Shown: positions 45,405 to 58,858, counted from the first letter of the stretch. The stretch: DNA of 64,000 nt from Rhodococcus sp. KRD162 (GCF_017168335.1 NZ_JABFAU010000013.1:620153-684152); one strand, 5' to 3'. Notes: a model not told the origin generated them from the sequence alone. Translations and numbers: made by a program.

Positions 45405-47948
45405 TTACGACTCCTTCGATGCATCGTCTTCGGTGCCCACGGCATCCGGCTCGATCTCGTCGGCGTTGCGCGCGATTGCGAGCAGTGTGTCGCCTTCACC
45501 GAGATTCATCAACCGCACGCCCTTGGTCTGTCGGCCGGCCTTCCGAACCTGCTTGGCAGCGGTCCGGATTACGCCACCGCTGGAGGTGATGGCGTACAGC
45601 TCGTCCTCGTCGTCGACGATGAGAGCTCCCACAAGCGTGCCACGCTTCGGGTCGTACTGGATCGTCAGTACTCCCTTTCCGCCGCGGCCCTGCTGCGGGT
45701 AATCCTCCATCGCAGTGCGCTTGGCGTAGCCACCCGACGTCGCGACCAGCAGGAACTTGTTCTCACTGACGACGTTGAGGGAGAGCAGTTCGTCCTCACC
45801 GTTGAATCGCATGCCCTGCACACCGGATGTGGCGCGGCCCATCGGTCGCAGTACCTCGTCGGTGGCGGAGAACCGAATGGATTGACCCTGCGCCGACACG
45901 AGCAGCAGATCGTCCTCGGAGGACGCCAGAACCGCACCGACCAGTTCGTCCTCGCCGCGCAGGTTGACGGCAACGATGCCGCCACTGCGGTTGGAGTCGA
46001 AATCGGTCAGTCGCGACTTCTTGACCAGACCGCCCTTGGTGGCGAGCACCAGGTAGGGAGCGGCCTCGTAGGTCTTGATCTGAATGACCTGCGCGATGCG
46101 TTCGTCGGGCTGGAAGGCCAGCAGGTTCGCGACATGCTGTCCGCGTGCGGTTCGGTTCGCCTCGGGCAGCTCGTACGCCTTGGCCCGATAGACGCGGCCC
46201 TTGGTGGTGAAGAACAGGATCCAGTCGTGCGTCGAGCAGACGAAGAACTTGCTGACGATGTCGTCCTGCTTGAGGCCGGCCCCCATCACGCCCTTGCCGC
46301 CGCGCTTCTGCGAGCGGTAGAGATCGGTCTTGGTGCGCTTGGCGTATCCGGTCTCGGTGATCGTGACGACCACGTTCTCGCGGGCGATCAGGTCCTCGTC
46401 GTTGACGTCCCCGTCGGCGGCGATGATGCGGGTACGTCGGTCGTCGCCGAATTTCTCGACGATCTCGGACAGCTCGTCCCGAACGATCTGCCGCTGCCGC
46501 TCGGGCTTGGCCAGAATGTCCTGCAAGTCGGCAATCGTGCGTTCGAGTTCGGCCAACTCGTCGATGATCTTCTGACGCTCCAGGGCGGCGAGGCGCCGCA
46601 GCTGCATGTCAAGGATCGCCTGGGCCTGGATCTCGTCGATCTCGAGCAACGAGATCAAGCCCTGCCGTGCGTCGTCGACCGTCGGAGATGCCCGGATCAA
46701 GGCGATGACCTCGTCCAGAGCGTCGAGCGCCTTGACCAGTCCCCGCAGAATGTGGGCCCGTTCCTCTGCTCTGCGCAGCCGGTACCGGGTGCGGCGCACG
46801 ATCACGTCGAGTTGATGGGCGACGTAGAGGCGGATCATCTGATCGAGCCGCAGCGTTCGAGGAACACCGTCGACGATCGAGAGCATGTTGGCACCGAAGC
46901 TCGTCTGCAGCTGCGAGTGCTTGTAGAGGTTGTTGAGCACCACCTTGGCGACGGCGTCGCGCTTGATCGTCACCACGATGCGCATGCCGACGCGATCGGA
47001 GGACTCGTCGTCGATCTTCGAGATTCCGGAGAGTTTGCCGTCGCGGACCTGCTCGGCGATGGAGGTGATCAGGTTGTCCGGGTTGACCTGGTACGGCAGT
47101 TCGGTGATGACGATCGTGGTGCGACCGTTGGAATCTTCTTCGATCTCGACGACGCCACGCATCCGGATGGACCCGCGACCGGTGGAGTACGCATCCTGAA
47201 TGCCCTGGCTTCCGACGATGAGTCCGTGGGTCGGGAAATCGGGGCCCTTGACGCGTTCCATGCAGGCCGCCAGGGTGGCTTCCTCGTCGGCCTCGAAGTT
47301 GTCGAGAGCCCAGACCACCGCGTCCCCGAGTTCGCGCAGGTTGTGCGGGGGGATGTTGGTGGCCATGCCGACGGCGATACCGTTTGAGCCGTTCATCAAC
47401 AGGTTCGGTACCCGCGACGGAAGTACTGTCGGCTCTTGGGTTTTGCCGTCGTAGTTGGGGATGAAGTCGACTGTTTCCTCGTCGATGTCGCGCAACATCT
47501 CCATGGCGAGCGGGGTCAACCGCGCCTCGGTGTATCGCATGGCTGCTGCACCGTCGTTGCCGCGCGAGCCGAAGTTGCCCTGGCCGTCGACCAGTGGGTA
47601 CCGCATCGACCACGGCTGTGCCAGACGCACCAGTGCGTCGTAGATCGAGGTGTCGCCGTGGGGATGGTAGTTACCCATCGTTTCGGCAACGGGGCGTGCG
47701 GATTTGACGTAACTGCGGTCGGGACGGAATCCCGAGTCGTACATCGCGTAGAGCACCCGACGGTGCACCGGCTTGAGGCCGTCACGAACCTCGGGCAGGG
47801 CGCGCCCGACGATGACGCTCATCGCGTAGTCGATGTAGCTGCGCTGCATTTCCTGCTGGATGTCGACCGGATCGATCCGATCTCCACCCTCGGCGTTGGT
47901 GGTCGAACCCGGCGGGGGTCCTACCGGCGGTTCGGTGATGTCAGACAT
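45405..47948 (-). CDS. gyrA: DNA gyrase subunit A
   Basis: 847 aa. The N-terminal breakage-reunion domain has [21 protein letters not shown], the quinolone-resistance region [19 protein letters not shown] and the catalytic Tyr in RYTEARLTP. The residue equivalent to E. coli Ser83 and M. tuberculosis Ala90 is Thr100, and the key Asp (E. coli Asp87, M. tuberculosis Asp94) is kept at 104. The C-terminal beta-pinwheel carries the GyrA box in [10 protein letters not shown]. With GyrB it introduces negative supercoils. It lies 67 bases after gyrB and directly before DUF3566 in one operon. Confidence 0.98.
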   Translation of the reverse strand: MSDITEPPVGPPPGSTTNAEGGDRIDPVDIQQEMQRSYIDYAMSVIVGRALPEVRDGLKPVHRRVLYAMYDSGFRPDRSYVKSARPVAETMGNYHPHGDTSIYDALVRLAQPWSMRYPLVDGQGNFGSRGNDGAAAMRYTEARLTPLAMEMLRDIDEETVDFIPNYDGKTQEPTVLPSRVPNLLMNGSNGIAVGMATNIPPHNLRELGDAVVWALDNFEADEEATLAACMERVKGPDFPTHGLIVGSQGIQDAYSTGRGSIRMRGVVEIEEDSNGRTTIVITELPYQVNPDNLITSIAEQVRDGKLSGISKIDDESSDRVGMRIVVTIKRDAVAKVVLNNLYKHSQLQTSFGANMLSIVDGVPRTLRLDQMIRLYVAHQLDVIVRRTRYRLRRAEERAHILRGLVKALDALDEVIALIRASPTVDDARQGLISLLEIDEIQAQAILDMQLRRLAALERQKIIDELAELERTIADLQDILAKPERQRQIVRDELSEIVEKFGDDRRTRIIAADGDVNDEDLIARENVVVTITETGYAKRTKTDLYRSQKRGGKGVMGAGLKQDDIVSKFFVCSTHDWILFFTTKGRVYRAKAYELPEANRTARGQHVANLLAFQPDERIAQVIQIKTYEAAPYLVLATKGGLVKKSRLTDFDSNRSGGIVAVNLRGEDELVGAVLASSEDDLLLVSAQGQSIRFSATDEVLRPMGRATSGVQGMRFNGEDELLSLNVVSENKFLLVATSGGYAKRTAMEDYPQQGRGGKGVLTIQYDPKRGTLVGALIVDDEDELYAITSSGGVIRTAAKQVRKAGRQTKGVRLMNLGEGDTLLAIARNADEIEPDAVGTEDDASKES

Positions 47949-48015
47949 ACAAATCTCCTCGAGAAACGGTCACCGGGGCACACCGAGAGAACACGTCGAT
48001 GCGCCCGGGAAGTAA

Positions 48016-50073
<2,058 letters not shown>

Positions 50074-50309
50074 CTACGCGTCCACTACCCCGCTCACACC
50101 CCTGAGGGTGCTACCGCAGGAGCGGGCACGGTCGTCTCGACCGAGTCCGAGTCCGTGCGTTTTTCCGGGCTTCTCTCGTACCGGTCCATAGTACTGGTTG
50201 CCACTGACAGCATGGGCACGATGACACCCCTAAAAGGCCCCTGAATGCTCCACAGACGCATTTTTTCGATGCTGGACGACAAATATGGAGGGTAAATCCT
50301 GCGGCTCGG

Positions 50310-51443
50310 CTAGAGATCGAGCACAATCCGTTCGCCTTCGGAACGGGATACGCAGATCAGCATCTCGTGACGTTGTTCCTCGGCCGTGAGTCGATTCTCG
50401 CGGTGCTGCGGTGTTCCGCTCAGCACTCGAACCCGGCAGGTACCGCAGAAGCCCTGTTGACACGAATACGCGATGTCCGGCTTGAGACGCCGAATGGCAT
50501 GCAGCGCAGTCTCTTCCGAACCGACCGTGATGATGTCTCCGGAGTCCACGAGCTGCACTTCGAATTCTCGACCGTTCTTCACCGGCGGTGGCGAGAAGCG
50601 CTCGAAATGCAGATGAGTAGCCGAAAGCGAGTCGAACGACGCCCGAACCAGATCGATCATCGGGGGTGGCCCACACACGTACACCGAACCACCCGAGACG
50701 GCATTACCGAGCAGATCCATGCTCGACGGCATGCCGTCCACATCGTCGGTCCTTATGGTCACGCAATCGGGTTCCCAGCTCTCGATCTCGTCGAGGAACG
50801 GCATCGATTCACGGGTGCGGCCGCAGTAGACGAGATGCCAGTCCATCCCGCACTCTCGGGCGCGACGCACCATCGAGATGATGGCGGTGATCCCGATTCC
50901 GCCGGCCACGAACACGGCATGTTCGGAGGGTACGAAAGGAAAACCGTTGCGCGGACCCCGAATTGCCACTTCATCACCGATTTGCAGGGTGTGCATCTCG
51001 GGCGATCCGCCGCCGCCGTCGCGCACCAGACGGACAGCGATGGAATAGGTATCGGCATCGGGTTCGCCGCACAACGAGTACTGCCGACGACGTCCGGACG
51101 GCAGATAGAAATCCAGGTGCATTCCTGGCGCCCACGCCGGAAGAGCCGATCCGTCGACGGCTGCGAACGTCAGTTTCACCACTTCCTCGTCGGCGCACAG
51201 CACCTCACGCGAGATCAGTGTCGCCGCATGAGTGCGTACGACCGGAGGCGCCGCGAACGACGGGTCGTAGTCGCCGTCGTCGAGGAGAGCGAACCACTTG
51301 TCCAATGCATCGGTCACCAGAGACACGGTCTGGTCCGGCTCGTCCCTGCCGTACAGGTTCCTCGGAATGGTGCGCCCGACCCGAAACGACTCCACCATCT
51401 TCGACATGGTGCCGAGCCTGCTGCGCAACCCACGTTTGGTCAT
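50310..51443 (-). CDS. Ferredoxin reductase-type oxidoreductase with C-terminal [2Fe-2S] domain
   Basis: 377 aa from ATG 51443, overlapping the upstream gene's stop by four bases (ATGA). After an N-terminal extension of about 60 residues comes a flavin domain (RRQYSLCGEPD, the RxYSL motif), then an NAD(P) domain (VFVAGGIGITAIISM; VYVCGPPPMI). The C-terminal plant-type ferredoxin has cysteines in SCQQGFCGTCRVRVL and LICVS. The order flavin, NAD, [2Fe-2S] is that of phthalate-dioxygenase-reductase-like proteins. It would pass electrons from NAD(P)H to a partner oxygenase or desaturase. The upstream diiron-like protein is the obvious candidate. Confidence 0.92.
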   Translation of the reverse strand: MTKRGLRSRLGTMSKMVESFRVGRTIPRNLYGRDEPDQTVSLVTDALDKWFALLDDGDYDPSFAAPPVVRTHAATLISREVLCADEEVVKLTFAAVDGSALPAWAPGMHLDFYLPSGRRRQYSLCGEPDADTYSIAVRLVRDGGGGSPEMHTLQIGDEVAIRGPRNGFPFVPSEHAVFVAGGIGITAIISMVRRARECGMDWHLVYCGRTRESMPFLDEIESWEPDCVTIRTDDVDGMPSSMDLLGNAVSGGSVYVCGPPPMIDLVRASFDSLSATHLHFERFSPPPVKNGREFEVQLVDSGDIITVGSEETALHAIRRLKPDIAYSCQQGFCGTCRVRVLSGTPQHRENRLTAEEQRHEMLICVSRSEGERIVLDL

Positions 51444-52357
51444 CGATCGGCGGACCGAGCTGCCGGCGAGGTGGCCAGGTAGCGCACAGCCTGAGCCGTC
51501 GAACCTTCCTGGGAGGGGTGGTACGTGCTCTTGAAATAGCGCAACGAGGCCTTCGTGATCGCCATCGGCTTCGGAAACAGCCCAGCCTTGGTCACCTTCC
51601 GAAATTCCCGGAACGACGGCTTGCGCTGCTTGGCAGACAGGTGCGCCAACGTCGGATCTCGATCCATGAGGAATCGAACACCACGTCCCCAGAACCACAC
51701 GAGAGTCGGTGCGATGACGACGTACGTGCGGATTCGGCGGGTCGGGCGAACATCGAAGTACCGCATCACCTCGTAGGCGACCGAACGATGTTCGACCTCC
51801 TCGGCACCGTGCCAACGCAACAGGTCCAACATGGCCGGATCGACGTCGGCCTCGTCCAGTTCGGTGGCATTGAGCACCCAATCGCCCAGAAACGCCGTCA
51901 GATGTTCGGCGGCGGCGATCAGTGCGAGCCGTTCGACGAGGCTGTTCTGGCCGTGGCCGGATCTGTTTCCGAGAGCTCGGCCGAAGAGAAACTTCATCTG
52001 GTCGACGTACGGATCGACATCGATGCCGTGTGCTCGGAGCTGATCGTGGACCTCGGTGTGTGCTTGCGCGTGCATGGCTTCCTGACCGATGAAACCGATG
52101 ACATCGTCGCGGAGCTGGTCGTCGTGAATGAGCGGCAGCGCTTCTTTGAACGTACGCACGAACCACTCCTCCCCTTCGGGGAGAAGTAGGTGCATCACGT
52201 TGATCAGATGGGTCGCGAGAGGATTCCCGTCCATGTAGTGCAGCGGCAGCGTCTTCCAGTCGAATTCGACGTTGCGAGCATGCAGAACGACTCTGTCTTC
52301 GGGGGTTCCGTCGACATCGACGGCTGCTGTCGAAGTCTTCTTCGTGGGTGCAGACAC
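51440..52357 (-). CDS. PF10118-type metal-dependent hydrolase / ferritin-like diiron protein
   Basis: 305 aa from GTG 52357, which has GAGGAG seven bases upstream. Ferritin-like metal ligands appear as GQEAMHAQAH, AAEHLTAFLGDW and HGAEEVEHRSVAYEV, the family's EAxH...EH...EExEH pattern. Start of the core: RNVEFDWKTLPLHYMDG. The family is annotated as metal-dependent hydrolase, but the ligand pattern suggests a diiron oxygenase. Overlap with the following reductase gene supports a two-component oxidase or desaturase system; substrate unknown. This pair interrupts the usual gyrB/DUF721 neighbourhood. Confidence 0.85.
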   Translation of the reverse strand: MSAPTKKTSTAAVDVDGTPEDRVVLHARNVEFDWKTLPLHYMDGNPLATHLINVMHLLLPEGEEWFVRTFKEALPLIHDDQLRDDVIGFIGQEAMHAQAHTEVHDQLRAHGIDVDPYVDQMKFLFGRALGNRSGHGQNSLVERLALIAAAEHLTAFLGDWVLNATELDEADVDPAMLDLLRWHGAEEVEHRSVAYEVMRYFDVRPTRRIRTYVVIAPTLVWFWGRGVRFLMDRDPTLAHLSAKQRKPSFREFRKVTKAGLFPKPMAITKASLRYFKSTYHPSQEGSTAQAVRYLATSPAARSADR

Positions 52358-52525
52358 TGAAATCTCCTCGTCCGATGGCACGCCGAACAGGTAATCGGTC
52401 CCCCGACCGTTACGTGTCGGGAATCACGCTACGCACATAGACCATGTCACAGCAACACAGCACCCAACGTCTGTTGAGGATCGCCTGGACCAGCTGGGAT
52501 GCGAACGGGACATTGGTACGTGTCA

Positions 52526-53086
52526 CTATCCGTACGTATCCCGCGGGCCCCTTCCTCGAATGTGCCGCTCACCCTTCCTCCAGCTCTGAGTCGTCGGTCC
52601 GGTGATCCGAAGTGACGTCACCACACCGTGACCGACCGCCGCGGCGATCTTGGCGAGGATCTGAGATTGCATCAGTCTCAGTTGCGTCGCCCACGCGGTG
52701 GACTCCGCAGAGATGCTCAGCACTCCGTCGGACAGACCCGTGGGTTCGGCATGGGCGGAAATGTCCTCACCGACGACACTCGACCAGCGCCCCAGCACCG
52801 CACCCTCGGAGACCTTCGCCGACCAACCCCGCTTGGACGCGATGGAGTTCGCCAGCGCACCCAGCGCCTGCGGATCCCGGTCGTCGGGACCCGCTCCCGA
52901 CCAACCCCGTCGGCGACGCCCCCGCAGTGCACGCACCCCACCTGTGGGCGAGGACCGTCCCTGCCCCACCGACTTACCACTGGCCTTGGCCGCGGCACGC
53001 GCATCCTCGAGTGCACGGCGCGCCAGATCGACACCTTTCAGTTCCTGGGTCTGTTCCGGCTCTGCCGGCTCCATCTCGTCGTTCAT
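52526..53086 (-). CDS. DUF721 family protein (Rv0004-like)
   Basis: 186 aa from ATG 53086, overlapping the recF stop by four bases. An N-terminal acidic, then basic Arg/Gly-rich part ([15 protein letters not shown]) leads to the DUF721 domain: [27 protein letters not shown], then [16 protein letters not shown]. This is a KH-like or DciA-related fold; in other bacteria DciA loads the replicative helicase, and in M. tuberculosis this gene is recognised as a DciA homologue. Its place right after recF beside oriC fits a replication role. Helicase loading here is inference from the family. Confidence 0.88.
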   Translation of the reverse strand: MNDEMEPAEPEQTQELKGVDLARRALEDARAAAKASGKSVGQGRSSPTGGVRALRGRRRRGWSGAGPDDRDPQALGALANSIASKRGWSAKVSEGAVLGRWSSVVGEDISAHAEPTGLSDGVLSISAESTAWATQLRLMQSQILAKIAAAVGHGVVTSLRITGPTTQSWRKGERHIRGRGPRDTYG

Positions 53087-54333
53087 CGGCCCTCGCCCTC
53101 GGACAGTGCACCGACGGTGCTGTTCGACAGATCCGTGATGCGCGAGATACGTCCTGCAGCACCGGATTCCGATCCCTGTTGGGCTTCGACGCCGTAGCGA
53201 CGCGCCTCGAGCTCGGGTGGGACGTCCTCCGGTACCGCAGCGGTGATCAGCACCTGCTCGGCGCCGGCGGCAACGGTGGCCAACGCGGCACGCCGTTTCC
53301 GATCCAGCTCGGCGAACACGTCGTCGAGCATCAGAACAGGGTCGGTGCCGTCCTCCCGCAACAACCCGAACGATCCGAGTCGCAACGACAATGCGTAGGA
53401 CCACGATTCGCCATGACTGGCAAAGCCTTTCGTCGGCTGATCACCGAGCATCAACTCGAGATCGTCCCGATGCGGGCCGACCAGACACACTCCGCGCTCG
53501 ATCTCACGCTGCCGCATCACCGAAAGCCGGTGCAAGAAAGCAGCTTCCAGAACCTCGATATCGTCGGGCTCAGGCGCCCGATCGGGATCGGAGAACTCCG
53601 GTGGTAGCGCCTCGGCAAGGCTGCAGCGATAAGCGAAACCTGCCGGCCGGGACTGCGGGGCGATCGAACTGTAGGCCTGTTGCACGAAGGGAAGCAGCTC
53701 GTGCACCAAACCTATTCTCGCAGCGAGCAATCGAGCTCCATGCCCCGCCAGGTGGCCATCCCAGACATCGAGAGTTGCGAGGGCACTGGCACCGTCACTC
53801 GATGCCGAACCTCTCCGAAGAGACCCACTCGCGGTCTTGAGCAATGCCGATCGCTGCCGGAGAACTTTGTCGTAATCGGCACGGACAGTAGCCATTCGAG
53901 GTATCCGGGTGGTGAGCAACTCGTCCAGATACCGGCGACGCTCGCCGGGGTCACCGCGCACCAACGACAGGTCCTCCGGCGCGAACAACACACTCTGCAG
54001 CACGCCCAGAATCTCGCGCGGACGGCGCACCGGCGAGCGATTCATCCGAGCCTTGTTCGCCTTGCCGTCGAGCAGTTCCACGTCGATGATCAGCTCGCGG
54101 CCGTGGTTGACCACAGCACTACCGATCACCGCGTTGGACGCACCCGCCCGAATCATCGGCCCATCGGTCGACACGCGGTGCGAGGACAGCGTCGACAGAT
54201 AGTTCAGCGACTCGAGCAAGTTCGTCTTACCGTGTCCGTTCGGTCCGACGAACACGGTCGATCCCGGTCCCAGATCGACCGTGACGTCGTCCCAGGATCG
54301 GAAATCGTGGAGCTGCAGCGAGCGAACGAACAC
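53083..54333 (-). CDS. recF: DNA replication and repair protein RecF
   Basis: 416 aa from GTG 54333, directly after the gnd stop. Walker A is [17 protein letters not shown] near residue 35. The signature-region [11 protein letters not shown] and Walker [18 protein letters not shown] lie near the C-terminus. RecF binds gapped DNA and, with RecO and RecR, loads RecA. The order dnaN-gnd-recF-DUF721 is typical of Mycobacteriales. Confidence 0.97.
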   Translation of the reverse strand: MFVRSLQLHDFRSWDDVTVDLGPGSTVFVGPNGHGKTNLLESLNYLSTLSSHRVSTDGPMIRAGASNAVIGSAVVNHGRELIIDVELLDGKANKARMNRSPVRRPREILGVLQSVLFAPEDLSLVRGDPGERRRYLDELLTTRIPRMATVRADYDKVLRQRSALLKTASGSLRRGSASSDGASALATLDVWDGHLAGHGARLLAARIGLVHELLPFVQQAYSSIAPQSRPAGFAYRCSLAEALPPEFSDPDRAPEPDDIEVLEAAFLHRLSVMRQREIERGVCLVGPHRDDLELMLGDQPTKGFASHGESWSYALSLRLGSFGLLREDGTDPVLMLDDVFAELDRKRRAALATVAAGAEQVLITAAVPEDVPPELEARRYGVEAQQGSESGAAGRISRITDLSNSTVGALSEGEGR

Positions 54334-55260
54334 TTACTCGGTGTGCTTCGGCGCCGGCGCGCGCAGGGTCTCGTCCGCGTCGGCCTTCTTGACCGCGTGA
54401 CCACCGAACTGATTGCGCAACGCGGAAACGGCCTTCATGGCGGGCGAATCCTCTTGTCGGGAAGCGAATCTCGCGAACAATGCCGCTGAGATCACCGGAG
54501 CCGGAACAGCATGCCGAATTGCTTCCTCGACGGTCCACCGGCCCTCACCGGAATCCTCGGTGTATCCGGAGATCTCACTGAACTCGGGATCCTGACCGAG
54601 GGCCTCGACCAGAAGATCGAGTAGCCACGACCGCACGACCGTGCCCTTGCTCCAGGCCCGCAGCACTCCCTGCACGTCCTGCACCAATTCTTCGGCCTCG
54701 AGGATCTCGTATCCCTCGGCGTATGCCTGCATCAATCCGTATTCGATGCCGTTGTGCACCATCTTCGAGTAGTGACCGGCACCGACGGGCCCCGCGTGGA
54801 CGAAACCGTCGGCGCGCTCGCCCTCGGGACGCAAGGCGTCGAAGATCGGCATCGCGCGGGCGACGTGATCGTCCTGACCACCCACCATCAACCCGTAGCC
54901 GTTCTTCAGTCCCCAGACGCCACCGGACACACCGGCATCGATGTAGCCGATTCCTTTGGCATCCAACAGCTCTGCGTTGGGCTTGTCATCGGTGAATCGC
55001 GAGTTTCCGCCATCGATGACCAGATCTCCCGGCTCGAGCACATCGGCGAGTCCATTCACGGTGTCGCGAGTGATCTTGCCGGAAGGAACCATCACCCACA
55101 CCACCCGAGGCGCCGTGAGCGCCTCGGCCAGGCCTGCCAGCGACGGAGTGTCCGTCACTTCGGGACGCGGATCGTAGCCGATCACCTCGTGCCCGTGCTC
55201 GCGCAGCCTCTCGCGCATGTTGAAGCCCATTTTTCCGAGACCGACCAAGCCCAGCTGCAT
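54334..55260 (-). CDS. gnd: 6-phosphogluconate dehydrogenase (decarboxylating), short NAD-type
   Basis: 308 aa. The Rossmann motif is GLVGLGKMGFNM, followed by VIDGGNSRFTDD and IDAGVSGGVWGLKNGYGLMVGG. The catalytic region is HYSKMVHNGIEYGLMQAYAEG, with the family's conserved Lys and His/Asn residues. At about 300 residues it is the short form, lacking the long C-terminal domain of the 470-residue enzyme. It oxidises 6-phosphogluconate to ribulose 5-phosphate in the pentose phosphate pathway. It lies between dnaN and recF. Confidence 0.95.
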   Translation of the reverse strand: MQLGLVGLGKMGFNMRERLREHGHEVIGYDPRPEVTDTPSLAGLAEALTAPRVVWVMVPSGKITRDTVNGLADVLEPGDLVIDGGNSRFTDDKPNAELLDAKGIGYIDAGVSGGVWGLKNGYGLMVGGQDDHVARAMPIFDALRPEGERADGFVHAGPVGAGHYSKMVHNGIEYGLMQAYAEGYEILEAEELVQDVQGVLRAWSKGTVVRSWLLDLLVEALGQDPEFSEISGYTEDSGEGRWTVEEAIRHAVPAPVISAALFARFASRQEDSPAMKAVSALRNQFGGHAVKKADADETLRAPAPKHTE

Positions 55261-55356
55261 GATGAGGCGTCCTTGTCTGTGTCAGGTGGGGATTCGCGGT
55301 GTTACCCACGAACCCGGTGCGGAACTCCCGCCCGTTCAACAGTAACCAGGAAGGGA

Positions 55357-56541
55357 TCAGCCCGGCAGCCTGACCGGCATCAGCAGGTAGGTGTATTCCG
55401 ATTCCGGCGCCGCGAACTTGCCCGCATCGTCGGCCACGAGCTCGACGTCCGAGGTCGGACGCAACACGGCGGGCCGACTCGGAGTGGTGAACCCGAAGGT
55501 GACCTTGTCGCTGTGCAGCGAAGACAGGCCGTCGATCAGATATCCCGGGTTGAAGGCGATGGTCAGTGCTTCGCCCTGGAAATCGGCGGGCAGAGCCTCC
55601 TCGGCGCGACCTGCGTCGTCACCGCCTGCGGAGAGCAGAACCCCTTCGGAGTTGAATTCGAGGCGCACCTGGGCACCGCGCTCGGCGACGAGGGCAACAC
55701 GCTTGATCGCCTCGACGAGCGGCGCGATCTCGAGAGTGGCCACCGCGGTGTGCTCGGCGGGCAGCAACTGACGAAACTTCGGGAATTCGGCGTCGAGCAG
55801 GCGGGTGGTGGTACGGCGCCCGTCGCTGACGATGCCGAGCAGGCCGTCGCTGCCGATGGACGATCCCGAACCGAGAGCGAGCTCGACGGGCGAGCCGGCG
55901 TTGCCGCCGAGAGTCTTCGCCGACTCGGACAGGGTCTTGGCCGGAATCAGCACCGCGGTGGTCGTGTCGGCACCAGCGGGGGTCCAGTCCACCTGGCGAA
56001 CGGCCAGGCGGAAGCGATCGGTGGCCGCGAGAACGACGTTGGTGCCCTCGATCTCGACGCGGATACCGGTCAGCATCGGAAGCGTGTCGTCCTTGCCTGC
56101 GGCGATGGCGACCTGGGCGATGGCCTCCGAGAACACGTCACCTGCCAGCGAACCGGTTTGGCTGGGCAACTCGGGGAGCTGCGGATAGTCCTCGACCGGC
56201 ATCGTCGGCAGCGAGAATTTCGCGCTCCCGCAGTTGATCAGAACCCGAGTTCCATCGACCGTCACGTCGACCGGCTTGTTCGGCAGCGACTTGGTGATAT
56301 CGGCAAGTAGCTTGCCCGAGACCAGGACTCGGCCCGCGGTGGCGACTTCGGCCGATACTTTGACCTGCGCGGAGACCTCGTAGTCGAATCCCGAAACCGT
56401 CAGCCCCTGCTCGTCGGCGGCGAGAAGAACTCCACCGAGAACAGGAACGGGCGGGCGAGAGGGCAGGCTACGGGCCACCCACGCCACGGAATCGGAAAAA
56501 TCTTCACGAGCAACGCGAAACTTCAAACTTCCAAGCTCCAT
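55357..56541 (-). CDS. dnaN: DNA polymerase III sliding clamp (beta subunit)
   Basis: 394 aa with three clamp folds: the first starts [30 protein letters not shown], the second contains [14 protein letters not shown], and the C-terminus ends [12 protein letters not shown], the conserved MPMR-type end. The dimeric ring holds polymerase III on DNA. Its start faces oriC, 596 bases from the dnaA stop, and it is read in the same direction as dnaA. The 96-base gap after it leads to gnd. Confidence 0.98.
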   Translation of the reverse strand: MELGSLKFRVAREDFSDSVAWVARSLPSRPPVPVLGGVLLAADEQGLTVSGFDYEVSAQVKVSAEVATAGRVLVSGKLLADITKSLPNKPVDVTVDGTRVLINCGSAKFSLPTMPVEDYPQLPELPSQTGSLAGDVFSEAIAQVAIAAGKDDTLPMLTGIRVEIEGTNVVLAATDRFRLAVRQVDWTPAGADTTTAVLIPAKTLSESAKTLGGNAGSPVELALGSGSSIGSDGLLGIVSDGRRTTTRLLDAEFPKFRQLLPAEHTAVATLEIAPLVEAIKRVALVAERGAQVRLEFNSEGVLLSAGGDDAGRAEEALPADFQGEALTIAFNPGYLIDGLSSLHSDKVTFGFTTPSRPAVLRPTSDVELVADDAGKFAAPESEYTYLLMPVRLPG

Positions 56542-57137
56542 CGCTCGGCATTTCCTCTCGTTCGGTGGCGTCGGTCTTCACGGCCAGCCGTGCAACCTCG
56601 ATCGTTGCGGCTCGAACCGATGCAACGACGAGTCTGGCACATCCAGCGCAAGCACACCGTATGCCCTCGGAAGCGAAGTTGAAAGCTCGGGCACGAGCTC
56701 GCAGCATCCGCGGAACCTGCAATTCGGGGATCCGGCAGAGCCTGTGAACGGATCGTTCCCCAACACCTGTTTTCAAAGAAGTTCTTTCAAGGAGAAAACA
56801 GAAGTATTAGTAGGTCCTGTGGAATCTGTGTACGGACCATGTCCTGTGCTGGTGGCCGGGCGTGGTGTCGTGGGGATGAACTCGGGACCAATGTGCGGTT
56901 GACAACCGGCTGCCTGTGGACGAATCGCATCGGTGCACAGGCACCCACACTCCATCCCCAGAACTTCGATGTTGTCCACATGCTTATCCACAGGTGTGCA
57001 TCAATGGTTGGTGCCTGAAAAATCGCGGTCGACATCGTCCCGGAGATCGGCGGCGATCGCGTCCGTGAACGCACAACGGCACCGAACCCGCGATGGGTTT
57101 CGGTGCCGTGTCCACTCGGTGGGGGTGCCGATCAGCC
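56542..57137. other. oriC: Chromosomal origin of replication oriC (dnaA-dnaN intergenic region)
   Basis: This 596-base gap between dnaA and dnaN is where oriC lies in Mycobacteriales. Recognisable DnaA boxes are TGTGGACGA (56916-56924, reverse), TTGTCCACA (56972-56980, exact) and TTATCCACA (56984-56992, exact); the last two are in the same orientation, 3 bases apart. An AT-rich stretch at about 56770-56815 is a candidate unwinding element. More boxes with weaker matches are likely but are not certain by eye. No ORF in the gap looks real. Confidence 0.9.
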
Positions 57138-58670
57138 CTACCGTTTGGAGCGCTGCTTGATCCGTGCGGTGAGCTCCTGAACCTGGTCGTAGACCTTACG
57201 GCGTTCGGTCATCTCCTTGCGGATCTTCTTGTCCGCGTACATCACCGTGGTGTGATCGCGACCGAACGTCTGCCCGATCTTCGGCAACGACAGGTCGGTC
57301 AGTTCGCGGCAGAGATACATCGCTATCTGCCTGGCCATGGCCAATGCCCTGGCCTTTCCCGGGCCGCAGAGGTCCTCGATGGAGGTGTTGAAGTACTCGG
57401 CCGTGACAGCCATGATCGTGGCCGCGTTGATGTCCAGGCTCGACGAATCGGGAATGAGATCACGCAGTACCACCTCCGCCAGCGTCAGGTCGAGAGCTTG
57501 GCCGTTGAGTGATGCGAACGCCGTCACGCGAATGAGGGCGCCCTCGAGCTCACGGATGTTGCGTTCGATGCGGCTGGCGATCAGTTCGAGAACATCATGG
57601 GGCACATCGAGTCGATCCATCCGAGCCTTCTTGCTCAGGATGGCGATACGCGTCTCGAGCTCGGGTGGTTGCACATCGGTGATCAGACCCCACTCGAAGC
57701 GCGTGCGGAGCCGCTCCTCCAGCGTCGCCAACTGCTTCGGGGGCCGATCGGAGGAGACGACGATCTGCTTGTTCGCGTTGTGCAGGGTGTTGAAGGTGTG
57801 GAAGAACTCCTCCTGGATGCCTTCCTTGCCTTCGATGAACTGAATGTCGTCGACGAGCAATACATCGGTCTCGCGGTAGCGGCGTTTGAATGCCACCTTG
57901 CGGTCGTCACGAAGACTGTTGATGAAGTCGTTCGTGAACTCCTCGGTGGAGACGTACTTGACCCGCATACCCGGGAACAGACGCTGGGCATAGTGTCCCG
58001 CCGCGTGCAGCAGGTGCGTCTTGCCCAGCCCCGATGCACCCCACACGAACAGTGGGTTGTAGGCGCGAGCAGGTGCTTCGGCGATGGCCACCGCGGCGGC
58101 GTGAGCGAAGCGATTGGAGGCACCGATGACGAAGGTGTCGAAGGTGTATTTCGCGTTCAAGCTGTTGGCGCCGGACGACGGCGGCGAGGACTCGGGCGGC
58201 TTGGTGAAGTAGGTGGGCCACGAGTTCTGGACGCTGGCCAGTGCTTCGCGCTCGTCGTCGACTTCCTCGTAATCGGCAGTCTCGGAGTCCGAAGGCTCGT
58301 CGTCTCGGCTGGTCAGGATGCGCCGCCGGTATGTGGGCGAGCTGACCGCGTCGGGGTAGGCGGACCGCTCGGAATCGGCCTTCTCGTCCTCGGGAGCGGA
58401 GATGCGGACACCGAGACCCTCGACACCCTGGCCGAGGTGTCGTCCGAGAGCACCGAGAATCGGCTCTCGCAGGTCTCGTTCGATCGCTTCCTGAGCGAAG
58501 GTCGACGGTACCGCCAGCAAGGCGAATCCCTGCGTCAACGTCAGAGGTTCGACCAGGGCGAGCCAAGCCTTCTGGCCCTTGGTCAGCGGAGACCCACTGT
58601 GTCGGTCGGATGTGAGTTCCGCGACCACCTCGGGCCAGATGCGCGTGAGCGCATCTGGATCGTCGTTCAC
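57138..58670 (-). CDS. dnaA: Chromosomal replication initiator protein DnaA
   Basis: 510 aa from GTG 58670 ([16 protein letters not shown]), chosen because GGAGGA lies just upstream; a frame extension to 58730 exists. Domain I is residues 1-90, followed by an acidic, variable domain II ([19 protein letters not shown]). Domain III has Walker [14 protein letters not shown] and Walker B LLVDDIQF. Domain IV binds DnaA boxes through [19 protein letters not shown]. It opens oriC to start replication. Two DnaA boxes lie in its upstream region, consistent with autoregulation. Confidence 0.98.
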   Translation of the reverse strand: MNDDPDALTRIWPEVVAELTSDRHSGSPLTKGQKAWLALVEPLTLTQGFALLAVPSTFAQEAIERDLREPILGALGRHLGQGVEGLGVRISAPEDEKADSERSAYPDAVSSPTYRRRILTSRDDEPSDSETADYEEVDDEREALASVQNSWPTYFTKPPESSPPSSGANSLNAKYTFDTFVIGASNRFAHAAAVAIAEAPARAYNPLFVWGASGLGKTHLLHAAGHYAQRLFPGMRVKYVSTEEFTNDFINSLRDDRKVAFKRRYRETDVLLVDDIQFIEGKEGIQEEFFHTFNTLHNANKQIVVSSDRPPKQLATLEERLRTRFEWGLITDVQPPELETRIAILSKKARMDRLDVPHDVLELIASRIERNIRELEGALIRVTAFASLNGQALDLTLAEVVLRDLIPDSSSLDINAATIMAVTAEYFNTSIEDLCGPGKARALAMARQIAMYLCRELTDLSLPKIGQTFGRDHTTVMYADKKIRKEMTERRKVYDQVQELTARIKQRSKR

Positions 58671-58858
58671 GTCGATTCCTCCGTAGTAAAGCGTTGGTCT
58701 CGTGCGGCACGACGCACGAATATCGCGCATCCGTTTTCACCCGCGTCGTCGCGTTCTCGGATAACGTCGTCGATCGTGCGTCGCTGCGGCCGAGACCAGG
58801 GCCCGTGGGTGGACCCCGCAAGGTACGAATATGCCACCTGAACTGTGTTTCCACACAA

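Noticed and set aside
44412..47387. Open frame of 991 codons opposite DUF3566 and gyrA
   Set aside because: It crosses two real genes on the other strand and has no family signature; gyrA is beyond doubt.
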